From the NCBI GenBank assembly GCA_045105475.1, contig JBGCDP010000030.1, positions 24,258 through 88,257 on the forward strand: DNA of 64,000 nt, read 5' to 3'. The DNA is from WTJY01 sp045105475. Lineage in GTDB: Bacteria > Chloroflexota > Anaerolineae > Promineifilales > Promineifilaceae. The notes below the pieces were generated by a model. That model saw nothing but the letters and a program-made list of their open reading frames with translations. It did no database searches and was not told where the DNA came from. The translations under genes were made by a program, and so were the position numbers. This document shows, one piece after another, positions 44,386 through 54,104 of this stretch (the first letter of the stretch is position 1; the number at the start of each line of letters is the position of its first letter).

Positions 44386-45372
44386 TTATATGTTGTAGTC
44401 ATGCACACGGTATTTATCTAAATTTTCTCTAAACCAATTAATGGTTTGAGTCAGACCATCCCGGAGTGAATAAATAGGTTCCCAATTCAAAATTTCTTTA
44501 GCGAATGCATTACTGGCTAACAAGCGATCAACCTCGCTCCCTTCCGGCCGTAATCTCGATTGGTCAATTTTGATTTCGATTGGGTTTTCTGCAATTTCAG
44601 CAATTAGATGCGCTAAGTCACCAATGCTAATCTCTTCACCTGAGCCAATATGAATTGTTCGGCCGACAGCGTCATCAACCTCAGAGGCTCGAATAAATCC
44701 ATCAACCGTATTCATAACAAAGTTAAAATCACGAGTCGGTGTTAGGTTCCCCAAACTAATTGTGTCTACCCCTGCAAGGCATTGCGTCATAATAGTTGGG
44801 ATCACAGCTCGCATCGATTGACGAGGTCCATACGTATTAAATGGACGCATTGTCACCACAGGAACCTCAAATGACCTATAGAAAGATTCAACCAACTTAT
44901 CCGCACCGATCTTTGTTGCAGAGTAAGGTGATTGTCCTTGTAATGGATGCTCCTCAGTAATTGGAACAAACAGAGCCGTACCATAAACCTCACTCGTAGA
45001 AGTATGCACAATACGCTCAGTGCCCAAATCACGGGCATTTTGCAGAACGTTTAACGTCCCTTCGATATTTGTATTGACATATGAGAGTGGCGATTGATAA
45101 GAGTAGGGAATCGCAATTAATGCAGCCAAATGGTAAACCACATCAACATCTTTCATCGCTTGGCGAACACTATCACGGTCACAAATGTTACCGACAATAA
45201 TTTCAATTTCATCTTTGAGTGGTGACTTGTCTAGCCAGCCACGGCTGCCAAGCGCGTTGTAGTGGACCATCCCCCGTACATGTGCAGCCTTCTTCGTCAA
45301 TTGCTCACTTAGATGGCTACCAATAAATCCACCTGCACCAGTAACCAAAACTCTTTTGTTCTCTAAATTCAA
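44386..45372 (-). CDS. legB: LegB-type nucleotide-sugar 4,6-dehydratase
   Basis: This 328 aa SDR begins with RVLVTGAGGFIGSHLSEQ. SEVYGTA precedes the YSATKIGADKL catalytic Tyr/Lys motif, and the MRPFNTYGPRQSMRAVIP segment follows. It should convert GDP- or UDP-GlcNAc to the 4-keto-6-deoxy sugar. The start codon is TTG, overlapping the ptmE TGA stop by two bases, with GGGAG 9 bases upstream; no ATG is available before the Rossmann motif. Confidence 0.9.
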   Translation of the reverse strand: MNLENKRVLVTGAGGFIGSHLSEQLTKKAAHVRGMVHYNALGSRGWLDKSPLKDEIEIIVGNICDRDSVRQAMKDVDVVYHLAALIAIPYSYQSPLSYVNTNIEGTLNVLQNARDLGTERIVHTSTSEVYGTALFVPITEEHPLQGQSPYSATKIGADKLVESFYRSFEVPVVTMRPFNTYGPRQSMRAVIPTIMTQCLAGVDTISLGNLTPTRDFNFVMNTVDGFIRASEVDDAVGRTIHIGSGEEISIGDLAHLIAEIAENPIEIKIDQSRLRPEGSEVDRLLASNAFAKEILNWEPIYSLRDGLTQTINWFRENLDKYRVHDYNI

Positions 45373-46442
45373 TTCGTTAATCTCCCAGCTTCAAAATCTT
45401 TTTGAGCTTGCTCATAATCGGAAATTTGACCAATATCTAACCAATATTCCGAAATTGGGTAACTTGATACGCTCTTGTCTGAATCAATCATTATATCGAT
45501 TAGATCCGTCATATTAAATTTTTCATTTTTTGGAATATGAGAAAGCGTATGTGGCTCTACAATATAAATACCTGCATTTGCTAAGTACCGATAAGTTGGT
45601 TTTTCACGCAAACGGGCAACAGAAACGCCCTCGGTTTCAACAATACCATAAGGAACTTTCACATCATAGTAACGTGTACCAACCGTAATTGATGAGTCAT
45701 ACCGCTTATGAAAAAGGTACATGTCACGAAAGTTTATCGATGTGGATAAATCTCCGTTCATAACGATTAAAGGTCTTGATTTATCTTTAATCAAGTCAAG
45801 TGCGCCTCCCGTCCCAAGAGGTTCATCTTCATATATGTAATCGATTTTTACACCCAGCTCATCCCCATCTTTAAGGTGGTCTGTTATCTTTTCTGGCAAG
45901 TAGTGAAGTGAAATATTAATCTGAGTAATCCCGTACATTTTAAGCTGACGCACGGTTCTCTCGATAAGTGGAACGCCACCGATCGGCAACATAGGTTTCG
46001 GCATGTCGTTGGTTAACGGCCGTAGCCGGGTCCCAAACCCCCCCGCCATAATCAAAGCTTGCAAAGGAAGTGTTTGATCCGAAATCAATTCGTCTAATGT
46101 AGCAATTGAAACAACGCGCTCATTTGAGTCTAAAATAGGTATATGATGAATCGTTTTCTGCCGCATCAAGTTCAGCAATTCTTGTTTTGATGTATTTTCT
46201 GTTGCCGTAATTGGCTTCTTAGGCACCGCAAATGCATTCTTTTGCTCCACCATGCGGCCGATATCTTCATCAAAGCTCAACCCAGACAATACCGCACGGC
46301 GAATATCCCCATCGGTTATCGTAGCAATCAGTCGCTGATCATCATCAATCAGCAACGCAATACCGATGCTACCTTTATCGATTGTATTCATCACATCTCG
46401 AATAGAAGATGTAGCTGAAACTTTTATATTAGATACATTCAC
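45369..46442 (-). CDS. ptmE: PtmE-type nucleotidyltransferase with CBS domains
   Basis: This 357 aa protein has a CBS pair (about residues 1-120) and then a sugar-1-phosphate nucleotidyltransferase with LIMAGGFGTRLRPLTNDMPK near residue 132. In Campylobacter PtmE makes GDP-GlcN from glucosamine-1-phosphate, the entry to the GDP-linked legionaminic acid route. Its place next to legB and legC supports the same role here. The start codon is GTG. The 207-base gap before it follows the legH stop and holds no other gene. Confidence 0.8.
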   Translation of the reverse strand: MNVSNIKVSATSSIRDVMNTIDKGSIGIALLIDDDQRLIATITDGDIRRAVLSGLSFDEDIGRMVEQKNAFAVPKKPITATENTSKQELLNLMRQKTIHHIPILDSNERVVSIATLDELISDQTLPLQALIMAGGFGTRLRPLTNDMPKPMLPIGGVPLIERTVRQLKMYGITQINISLHYLPEKITDHLKDGDELGVKIDYIYEDEPLGTGGALDLIKDKSRPLIVMNGDLSTSINFRDMYLFHKRYDSSITVGTRYYDVKVPYGIVETEGVSVARLREKPTYRYLANAGIYIVEPHTLSHIPKNEKFNMTDLIDIMIDSDKSVSSYPISEYWLDIGQISDYEQAQKDFEAGRLTN

Positions 46443-46649
46443 AATTACTTAAATACTTAAAAGCTGTTACCCCTAATGGCAAGCTTTAACTAGAAAGACA
46501 TCTTGATTTCAGTTGATCGTTCACCACTTAATTTGGCAACAATCCAACTGGTTTAAAAAGTCAGATTTAAAGGAAGTAGTTTTGCAAAAGGCTGGAGCGA
46601 CTTCATCCATAAAAAGTTGATGGTATCAACATTTAATTCAACAAACAAC

Positions 46650-47324
46650 TTACGTTATTATTCGCGCAGGGACTCCTACAACAGTCGTAAAAGGTGGTAC
46701 ATCCTTTACAACAACAGCCCCAGCACCAACGATAGCCCCTTCCCCAATAGAAATCGATTGCCGAATCGTTGCACTAGTCCCAATATGCGCACTTCGACCG
46801 ACAGTTATGCCACCTGACAATGTGGCACCTGTTGCAATATGCACATGATCATGAATGACACAATCATGCTCAACAATCGCACCTGTATTAACAATCACAT
46901 TATTGCCCACGGTTGCATCAGCATTAATCCGTGCAAATGCCAAAACATGAACCCCCTCACCCAATTTAGCGTATCGAGAAACAAGTGCTGCGGGGTGTAT
47001 GGGAGAATGAACAGTAAATCCCAACTCAAGAGTTTGTTGAAATAGCTTCTCACGCAGCCTATTGCTTCCCACGCCACCGATACCAATAAATGCATTTTGA
47101 ATACCATGCTGAGCTAGGTCGACTAACATCTCGTCACTTCCTAGAATCGGTATGTTTAAAACAAGCTGCCCCCACTTTTCTTTATCTGCATCGAGTAAAC
47201 CAACAATCGAAAAATCTCCAGCCTCTGAAATGATATCGATAATCGATTTTGCGTGCCCTCCAGCCCCCACACCGATAATAGCTGGGTGCGGGAGTGAATC
47301 GAGTTTAATGTCATTTACAGTCAT
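46650..47324 (-). CDS. NeuD/LegH-type acetyltransferase
   Basis: This 224 aa protein has an N-terminal Rossmann-like domain (PAIIGVGAGGHAKSIIDII) and C-terminal left-handed beta-helix repeats (VNTGAIVEHDCVIHDH, then VGRSAHIGTSATIRQ). NeuD/PglD-like enzymes acetylate sugar amino groups. In this pathway it is the likely LegH that acetylates the amino group added by LegC; O-acetylation of the product is possible. It overlaps the LegG gene by 4 bases. Confidence 0.85.
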   Translation of the reverse strand: MTVNDIKLDSLPHPAIIGVGAGGHAKSIIDIISEAGDFSIVGLLDADKEKWGQLVLNIPILGSDEMLVDLAQHGIQNAFIGIGGVGSNRLREKLFQQTLELGFTVHSPIHPAALVSRYAKLGEGVHVLAFARINADATVGNNVIVNTGAIVEHDCVIHDHVHIATGATLSGGITVGRSAHIGTSATIRQSISIGEGAIVGAGAVVVKDVPPFTTVVGVPARIIT

Positions 47325-48493
47325 TCGCTTAACTTCACTTCTAAATCATAAAACGACTTTTTAAGAAGCTGAGGATTTGACATTATTTCTTTAAGATACT
47401 TTACGATGATTTGTGAAGCGTTTCCAGCACCATATGGATTTGAACTTTCTACCAATTCATCTTGAAAATTGCTTGAGGCAATCGTCTCAATTCCGACTTC
47501 AATTTCTTCGCTTTTATAACCAACATCAATGACATTCATACCGCGAATCCGCCCTTTTTGTCGATTGCCGATATTAATCACCGGCAATTTAAATGTAGGG
47601 GCTTCGATCAAGCCACTTGAGGAGTTCCCAATCATAAATCGACTCACCTTCAACAAACTAAAATAAGCCTGTGTTCCAAGGTTATCGACTAAGCAGCTGT
47701 TTTCATATGTCTCAGTAAATGCTTTCATCTTTGTCACAATGGCTCGTCCCCCAGTGTCAGCATTGGGCATTGTTAAAATTATAGGAGCAGGTGCTAATTT
47801 CTTGAGTGCAGCTAAAAGCTCATCAACCTGGTAAATAACCGAATCATATTCAGTCGTGACAGAATGGTACGTTACTAATATCGGTGGTTCGCTTAATGAG
47901 AGGCCGACGCGTGTTTCTAACTCTTGTATCGATAAGTAATCAATATTCTCAACACTATCTAAGCCGGGTGCACCAGAACAAATGACCCGCCAAGGAGATT
48001 CTCCTAATTGGATAACACGATCACGATATGCTTGTGTCGAAACAAAATGCATATGGCTCAACTTTGTGATTGAATGGCGTATAGCATCGTCAATTGCACC
48101 TTCTGTCACTTCCCCTCCATGAATATGAGCGAGTGGAATATTAAAAGGCAGCGCAGCAACTGCGGCCGCGTACATCTCAAATCGATCTCCTAAAACAATG
48201 AGTAAATCCGGCCGATTTGAAGTCAACATTTGGGATATACCGATAATTCCAAGCCCTACAGACTTAGAAATACCTTCTGGTGTATCAGATGAAAGCAACA
48301 TCTCTACACGCCCAGCTATATTAAATCCATCGGCCTCTATCGCCTTTACCGTTAAGCCAAACTCTGGAGATAAGTGCATACCGGTAACTAACAAAGAAAG
48401 CTCTATTTCAGGGTCCGTCTGAAGGTTTTGAAAGACAGGCCTATAAATGCCATAGTCAGATCTCGCAACGGTAACAGCCATTATATTTAACAT
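47321..48493 (-). CDS. legG: LegG/NeuC-type hydrolysing 2-epimerase
   Basis: This 390 aa enzyme is related to WecB but hydrolyses the nucleotide while inverting C2. MAVTVARSDYGIYRPVF at the start, HIHGGEVTEGAIDDAIRHS and GNSSSGLIEAPTFKLP are typical of NeuC/LegG. It should release 2,4-diacetamido-2,4,6-trideoxymannose for LegI. It lies 10 bases after legI and overlaps legH, so expression is coupled. Confidence 0.9.
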   Translation of the reverse strand: MLNIMAVTVARSDYGIYRPVFQNLQTDPEIELSLLVTGMHLSPEFGLTVKAIEADGFNIAGRVEMLLSSDTPEGISKSVGLGIIGISQMLTSNRPDLLIVLGDRFEMYAAAVAALPFNIPLAHIHGGEVTEGAIDDAIRHSITKLSHMHFVSTQAYRDRVIQLGESPWRVICSGAPGLDSVENIDYLSIQELETRVGLSLSEPPILVTYHSVTTEYDSVIYQVDELLAALKKLAPAPIILTMPNADTGGRAIVTKMKAFTETYENSCLVDNLGTQAYFSLLKVSRFMIGNSSSGLIEAPTFKLPVINIGNRQKGRIRGMNVIDVGYKSEEIEVGIETIASSNFQDELVESSNPYGAGNASQIIVKYLKEIMSNPQLLKKSFYDLEVKLSE

Positions 48494-48503
48494 GATGTTT
48501 CTC

Positions 48504-49553
48504 TCAGACTAGCATTTCTAAACTAAACGGAGTGCCTTCTGCAATTTCACTTTTAGCTTTTCGGCCGATTAAATATGCCAACATAGATGGCTGTAAACCT
48601 GTCCCTGGCCTTTTTGTAGCGATATCTTCGCGTGTTACGACGGCGCCGGGTTGAATATCATGTGCCGCAACTAAGCTTTTTCGCGCCACACTGGCCGTAT
48701 TTGCTTCACTAGCGGCCGGGATTTTACGGCCGTGTCCCAAAGCCATTTCCACATTGCGAATCCCTGATACTAATGCCTTAAGCTCATCTGGTTCCAGTGA
48801 GGCTCGATGGTCTGGCCCTGGCAAATTGCGATCCAATGTAAAATGCTTTTCGATCACACAAGCACCACGTGCCACGGCCGCCAATGAGATTTCAGCCCCC
48901 ATTGTATGATCAGAGTACCCCGTCGGATAACCAAATGCCTGCCGGATCGTATCCATTGCTCGCAAATTAATATCGATAGGATCAGCCGGATAATTGCTAA
49001 CACAATGCAAAATAATCAACTGTTGATTTCCAGCATGATTAATCGCTTGAACCGCAGCTTCCACCTCTCCCAGATAAGACATACCCGTTGACAGAATAAG
49101 AGGTTTTCCAAAGCGCGCCACATGTGTCAAAAAAGGCAAATTTGTTATTTCACCTGACGGAATTTTGAAAACCGGCACATCAATCTCGTTTAGAAAATCA
49201 GCACTTAACTCATCAAACGGGGTAGACATAAACAAAACTCCTTTGCTATCACAATAGGCGACGAGTTCCCGATGATCATCAAGTGAAAGTTCCAAGCGCC
49301 GCAACATCTCGTACTGAGATTCTTCAACATCTGTAGCTTGTAGCTGGTAGTTTGCTTTGGGAGCATCAGCAGTTACGAGTCGAGACGCCTTAAACGTTTG
49401 AAATTTGATTGCATTAGCCCCGGCTTCAAACGCCACATCAACTAATTCAAAAGCCCTTTTAAGATCGCCGTTATGATTGACACCAGCTTCAGCAATGACA
49501 AAACAAGGCTCATTTGTACCAACCGAATACATCGCTATTTTTACATTATTCAT
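48504..49553 (-). CDS. legI: LegI/NeuB-type nonulosonate synthase
   Basis: This 349 aa enzyme condenses a six-carbon sugar with phosphoenolpyruvate. FVIAEAGVNHNGDLKRAFEL, the KFQTFKA lysine segment, and EKHFTLDRNLPGPDHRASL are the NeuB barrel blocks, followed by a SAF/antifreeze-like domain (residues about 290-349). With LegB and LegC in the operon the product should be legionaminic acid rather than sialic acid. The ATG at 49553 overlaps the legF stop by 8 bases; a GTG three codons upstream is less likely. Confidence 0.92.
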   Translation of the reverse strand: MNNVKIAMYSVGTNEPCFVIAEAGVNHNGDLKRAFELVDVAFEAGANAIKFQTFKASRLVTADAPKANYQLQATDVEESQYEMLRRLELSLDDHRELVAYCDSKGVLFMSTPFDELSADFLNEIDVPVFKIPSGEITNLPFLTHVARFGKPLILSTGMSYLGEVEAAVQAINHAGNQQLIILHCVSNYPADPIDINLRAMDTIRQAFGYPTGYSDHTMGAEISLAAVARGACVIEKHFTLDRNLPGPDHRASLEPDELKALVSGIRNVEMALGHGRKIPAASEANTASVARKSLVAAHDIQPGAVVTREDIATKRPGTGLQPSMLAYLIGRKAKSEIAEGTPFSLEMLV

Positions 49554-50250
49554 AATTTTCACTCTGATCTCTTAACAAAAGATCTACCAACTTCATCTCT
49601 AGCTTCGAATCAATATCTAAGGAACGTTCAGCTGGCATCACATAAGCATATGTTTTGTCAGTAAACCATGTTCGTTTCTGTACCAATACATCGGGCTTTA
49701 CGATATATATCGCTCCATTTAAAGCATAAACGGGAGGGAGTGACTGTCGATTGCTATAGGCTTGTTCAGGCGACATGAAATCTTTCAAACGTCCGTCGTC
49801 GGTCACCTGTTTCATCCAATATGGATGAGCATGAGACGCTGACACAGAGACCACCGCATCAGCATCGTGAACTGAAGCAACTTCAATAGCAGCTTCAATA
49901 TCTAGAGTGGTTCGCAAAGGGGAGGTCGGCTGTAAAAGCATCAAATAATCAGGACTATAATTCTCGTAATCTTGGAACCACTTGATTGCATGAATAAGTA
50001 CATCAATGCTAGGTGTTGTATCTTGAGCCAAAATATCTGGCCGCATGAAAGGCACATCTGCGCCAAAACGCTTAGCAACTGATGCAATCTCGTCATCATC
50101 AGTGTTTACCACAACACGTTTCACAGATTCGGCCTGCAAGGCAGCTTGGATAGTCCAGGCAATAAGCGGCTGGCCCGCCACATCAAGCACATTTTTGCGG
50201 ATTATTCCTTTTGAACCACCTCTGGCGGTTATCAGAGCTAAAAGTTCCAT
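49546..50250 (-). CDS. legF: LegF/NeuA-type CMP-nonulosonate cytidylyltransferase
   Basis: This 234 aa enzyme activates the nonulosonic acid with CTP. LALITARGGSKGIIRKNVLD is the nucleotide-binding start and LLQPTSPLRTTLDIEAAIE the central block; both match CMP-sialic/legionaminic acid synthetases. It is the last step before transfer. The gene follows the SGNH/LamG gene by 6 bases and overlaps legI. Confidence 0.92.
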   Translation of the reverse strand: MELLALITARGGSKGIIRKNVLDVAGQPLIAWTIQAALQAESVKRVVVNTDDDEIASVAKRFGADVPFMRPDILAQDTTPSIDVLIHAIKWFQDYENYSPDYLMLLQPTSPLRTTLDIEAAIEVASVHDADAVVSVSASHAHPYWMKQVTDDGRLKDFMSPEQAYSNRQSLPPVYALNGAIYIVKPDVLVQKRTWFTDKTYAYVMPAERSLDIDSKLEMKLVDLLLRDQSENYE

Positions 50251-50256
50251 GCTATT

Positions 50257-52563
50257 TTATTTTATATAAGATGCAGCACTTTTTTTGTGCAACCACTCAA
50301 TATCAAAGGCGGTTAATTGATCAGGGAAAATCAGGAATTCACCAAAATAACCATTGGCAGGCGCACTTCCATCATGGGCCCATGCACCAAAAGCTTCACG
50401 GCCGTTACCAATAGGCAATTCTAATTCCATAAACGAATAAGCGACTAACTGACCATCCACATATAATTTTACAGTTGGGAATTCTACATCCCACGCCATT
50501 GCAACATGATGCCATTCATTTGCTTGCCAATTAATTGGAGAGGAGACAATCTGCCATGTTGCCGTTTTAAACACAGCCTGTAGCCCTTCTTCTTTATTTA
50601 AATTTATATAAGCCCGATTATCAATATCTAACCAATAAGACCAAAGTAGTCGCGCCGGTGGTCCATCTGCGCTTGCCACATCCGGTCTGTACCAAAACAT
50701 AATTGTGCCAGAAGAACCATCAATGCCGGTAGCGGGAAAATCTTGGTAAGTTGGAGACTCCTCACTGACGAACAAACCTAACTCATCATCTAGAAATGTA
50801 CAGCTTGTTTCTATGCAATTAAGCACAGAGCAGTCATCTTGAGGGCATACGGGTAAAACATTCCACTCCCAGCCCAACGGCAATTTACTGCCAGAATCAA
50901 AGTATGCAGAACTATTCAACGGTGAAAAATCTAAATAGAGGCTTAAATTTTCATACAAGTTATCTTCAATCGCCTGATCAAGCTCTTTTGGCAAAGAGTC
51001 ACTGGGCATAGGCAGCTCGTCATTAATAACTTGAAATAATAGTCCATAAGCAGTTCTCGCTTTGGAAAACTGCCTGCTTTCCATTAAGTAGTCACCCCAC
51101 CCTTCTAATGATATATCCAATGAATCTGATGATTTCGTAGTAATGACATCAAGCAGAGACATGGTAACAAGATTCCCCATTATCTGATGACCAAGTTTAT
51201 TATAATGATTCCCATCGTCTCGGTAAGTCGGCCGAATCAGCAAATATTCTTGTTCAGATTCTTTCTGAAAAACAGCCAACCCATCAACAAAAGAGATCTG
51301 ATTTTCAGCTATGTAGTCATGTATAAACTGATAAGATTCAGCAAATAGCTTAAACTCATCGTATTGAAAAGTAGATGGGTATTGCTTCGGATTGGGTTCA
51401 GCTGGCAATATATTAATCACCAATTCTACTTCCCATTCATCTGCAATAGATACCAATTCATCTAACTTTTGGTTCAACACTTGATCAACTGATTGTGGGC
51501 GAAACATTTGGCGCAAGTCCCATAGAAAAAAGGACCGTGGCTTAAATGGAACCAATGCACCTGTTTCTTGATCAAGGCCGCGCACCTGTGAAGAGTAGTC
51601 ATTAATATTATATGAATAGATAATAACATCCGGCTTTAACTGGGGTGCATCCACATATTTTAAAGACTCAACAGCTTCTACAAGGCCATAGCTACCCACT
51701 CCCATATTAATATGCCATACCTTAGCATCACTTTCTTGCCACTGAAAATAATCAGCTATCAATGATTCAGACCGCTCAACAAAAGTCTGCTCAGCCTCCA
51801 CACCAACGCCAAATGTGACTGAATCCCCTATAAATAAAACAACGAAATCCTCGTTAACAATATCATCAGGATGAAATTCATCATCTCTAAATCCTAGACT
51901 GTTTGTTTCAACAGACATCTGATAATAATCAATTTCTGGATCTTGGAACAAAACTGAAACATTTTGATTGTGAGTAAATTTCAGCAATGGCTCGTCAATA
52001 CTTTTAAAAAGCTGAGCATATAAATCAAACGGTACATCGGTGCGCTCTAAAGCCGTAGCAACCGCTATTTCCCGACGGCTTTCATAGTCAATACGCTGGT
52101 ACAGTTCATAAAATATTGATGCAAACAAAGAGAATGAGAAACACAACAACAGCAAATTGGCAGGTTCAAGCCAGCCAGCCAACCTTCCCCAAAAACGACT
52201 CTGCTCAAAGCTTGACATACCCCAAATCAGTGTCGCAGCTAGATGCCATAGGGAGGTTAATCCCAAAAGAAGCCAAAGAAGCAAGCTCACTGGCTGTATC
52301 GTTTGAAGTAAAAATGGGGTAGTAAAAAAAGCTAAGGTCACTAATACCAATATGTAAAACACATTAGTTGGAAATCTAGGCCCCTTTACTGAAATATGCC
52401 AAAGCAGATATATATCTAGAAGTAATGAAGCAATAAGCAAGAATAAAGTTGTATTCCGCCAAGCTCCCGCCTCCAAATTGATGACAACAATCCCAAGACC
52501 AATGTTCAGCAGAATCGAAACGCAAACTATGATGATCCAAGGAAACTTATAAACGCTTTTCAT
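50257..52563 (-). CDS. Membrane protein with SGNH hydrolase-like and LamG domains
   Basis: This 768 aa protein has about five membrane helices in its first 165 residues. An SGNH/GDSL hydrolase-like domain follows: FIGDSVTFGVGV near 246 (block I Ser), SYNINDY (block III Asn) and DGNHYNKLGH near 454 (Asp and His of block V). The last 170 residues form a LamG/concanavalin-like fold (GTIMFWYRPD, then WHHVAMAWDVEFPTVKLYVDG). All catalytic residues are present, so it may remove or add acyl groups on the exported glycan, with LamG binding it. I know no named family with this order. Confidence 0.65.
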   Translation of the reverse strand: MKSVYKFPWIIIVCVSILLNIGLGIVVINLEAGAWRNTTLFLLIASLLLDIYLLWHISVKGPRFPTNVFYILVLVTLAFFTTPFLLQTIQPVSLLLWLLLGLTSLWHLAATLIWGMSSFEQSRFWGRLAGWLEPANLLLLCFSFSLFASIFYELYQRIDYESRREIAVATALERTDVPFDLYAQLFKSIDEPLLKFTHNQNVSVLFQDPEIDYYQMSVETNSLGFRDDEFHPDDIVNEDFVVLFIGDSVTFGVGVEAEQTFVERSESLIADYFQWQESDAKVWHINMGVGSYGLVEAVESLKYVDAPQLKPDVIIYSYNINDYSSQVRGLDQETGALVPFKPRSFFLWDLRQMFRPQSVDQVLNQKLDELVSIADEWEVELVINILPAEPNPKQYPSTFQYDEFKLFAESYQFIHDYIAENQISFVDGLAVFQKESEQEYLLIRPTYRDDGNHYNKLGHQIMGNLVTMSLLDVITTKSSDSLDISLEGWGDYLMESRQFSKARTAYGLLFQVINDELPMPSDSLPKELDQAIEDNLYENLSLYLDFSPLNSSAYFDSGSKLPLGWEWNVLPVCPQDDCSVLNCIETSCTFLDDELGLFVSEESPTYQDFPATGIDGSSGTIMFWYRPDVASADGPPARLLWSYWLDIDNRAYINLNKEEGLQAVFKTATWQIVSSPINWQANEWHHVAMAWDVEFPTVKLYVDGQLVAYSFMELELPIGNGREAFGAWAHDGSAPANGYFGEFLIFPDQLTAFDIEWLHKKSAASYIK

Positions 52564-52790
52564 GGGTAGAACATTCGTGATATCACATCATACTTGTGTG
52601 ATGGGCAATAATAAATTGGTCAACAGCATCTGTAGAATCGATGTCCATGCGTTGCTATCACCATGCAGACAAACCATCTGCAAAACTGTTTGAAAACTCC
52701 CAGCATTTTTAGCACATGAACCACAAGAGATGAGTCGCAGTTCTTGGACTAACTGTGGCTTATCAGAATATCGAATTTAAAAGTAACGCC

Positions 52791-54104
52791 TTAAATTGAA
52801 TAAATCTTAGTCGCACCCTTAGCTTTCAGAGAATTACGTGTATCAATAATCAAGCCTCCAGATTCTTCTAGTAAAGACCAATCTGTTGATTTATGATTTG
52901 TAATCACAACTGCAATATCAATTTTATTTAAAGTCTCTTGGTCCAACTCAACACGCTGAGTTTTCAACCCCTCGTGGCTCAAATCTTCAACAAAAGGATC
53001 AGCAAAGACGACATCGGCCCCCATTTGCTCAAGCAAATGAATCACATCAAGAGCCGGGCTTTCACGCATGTCGCTCACATTGGGTTTATAAGCGACACCG
53101 ACAATTAAAACCCGGCTGCCATTGACCGCTTTCTTGACGCTATTTAAGGCCTCAACTACCTTGTTAACCACATATTCAGGCATACCGCGATTAATTTCAT
53201 CTGCCAATTCAACAAAGCGAGCCGTATAATTCAGCGTTTTAAGTTTCCAATTTAGATAATGTGGATCGATTGGAATACAGTGGCCGCCTAAACCCGGACC
53301 AGGTGTAAACTTCATAAATCCATATGGCTTGGTTGCGGCCGCGTCAACGATTTCCCAAACATTTAGACCGAGTTTGTCACACATGAGGGCCATTTCATTC
53401 ACGAGGCCGATATTAACGGCTCGAAATGTATTTTCGAGGAGCTTAACCATTTCGGCCGCAGCTGGGCTTGAAACTGGTACAGGTTCTTTCACAACCGTAC
53501 CGTATAAAGCCATAGCGATTTCCAAACAATCGGCCGTCATCCCCCCAATTACCTTCGGCGTGGTCCACATATTGTGGTCAGTACGTCCGGGGTCAATACG
53601 CTCAGGTGAAAACGCCAGCATAAAATCTTCACCAACGACCGAGCCATCTTTTAATAGGCGAGGAAGAATGATTTCTTCTGTTGTGCCAGGGTATGTTGTG
53701 CTTTCTAAAACAATCAACTTACCTTTCGCGCCGGCTTGGGCAATCGATTCGGCCGCAGCAATAATATAAGAAACATCAGGATCTTTTGTTTTGCGTAGCG
53801 GCGTGGGAACACAGATCGAAATTGCATCGACTTCAGCTAATTTGCCATAGTCGGTTGTTCCTGAAAATTTACCTGCTTTAACCAAATCATGAATCGTTTG
53901 ATGAGCCACATCTTCAATATGGCTTTTTCCACCGTTTAAGCCATCGATTTTTGATTGATCAACATCAACACCAATGACGGTAAATCCTTTCTCAGCAAAA
54001 GCAACGGCCAGTGGTAGCCCTACATATCCAAGGCCCACAATACCGATTGATGCGTTTCTCTCAGATATCTTTTTTCTAAGTAATTGTTTGAGTTGCATTC
54101 CCAT
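52791..54104 (-). CDS. UDP-N-acetylmannosamine-type nucleotide-sugar dehydrogenase
   Basis: This 437 aa enzyme oxidises C6 of a nucleotide sugar to an acid. GIVGLGYVGLPLAVAFAEKG is the NAD site and GPGLGGHCIPIDPHYL near residue 260 holds the catalytic Cys. GGHCIPIDPHYL is characteristic of the WecC/TviB group over the UDP-glucose type. With WecB it should make UDP-ManNAcA. I chose the ATG at 54104; the frame extends to a GTG at 54158. It is the first gene of the 30 kb locus. Confidence 0.85.
   Translation of the reverse strand: MGMQLKQLLRKKISERNASIGIVGLGYVGLPLAVAFAEKGFTVIGVDVDQSKIDGLNGGKSHIEDVAHQTIHDLVKAGKFSGTTDYGKLAEVDAISICVPTPLRKTKDPDVSYIIAAAESIAQAGAKGKLIVLESTTYPGTTEEIILPRLLKDGSVVGEDFMLAFSPERIDPGRTDHNMWTTPKVIGGMTADCLEIAMALYGTVVKEPVPVSSPAAAEMVKLLENTFRAVNIGLVNEMALMCDKLGLNVWEIVDAAATKPYGFMKFTPGPGLGGHCIPIDPHYLNWKLKTLNYTARFVELADEINRGMPEYVVNKVVEALNSVKKAVNGSRVLIVGVAYKPNVSDMRESPALDVIHLLEQMGADVVFADPFVEDLSHEGLKTQRVELDQETLNKIDIAVVITNHKSTDWSLLEESGGLIIDTRNSLKAKGATKIYSI

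Noticed and set aside
43224..50250. Sialic acid or pseudaminic acid pathway
   Set aside because: NeuB-, NeuC- and NeuA-like enzymes alone would fit sialic acid, but a dehydratase, an aminotransferase and PtmE are also present. The LegG-type hydrolysing epimerase does not fit the PseG route. Legionaminic acid explains all seven genes.
52564..52620. CRP-like site TCACA-N9-TGTGA before the SGNH/LamG gene
   Set aside because: The half-sites are in the opposite order to a CRP site (TGTGA-N6-TCACA) and the spacing is wrong.
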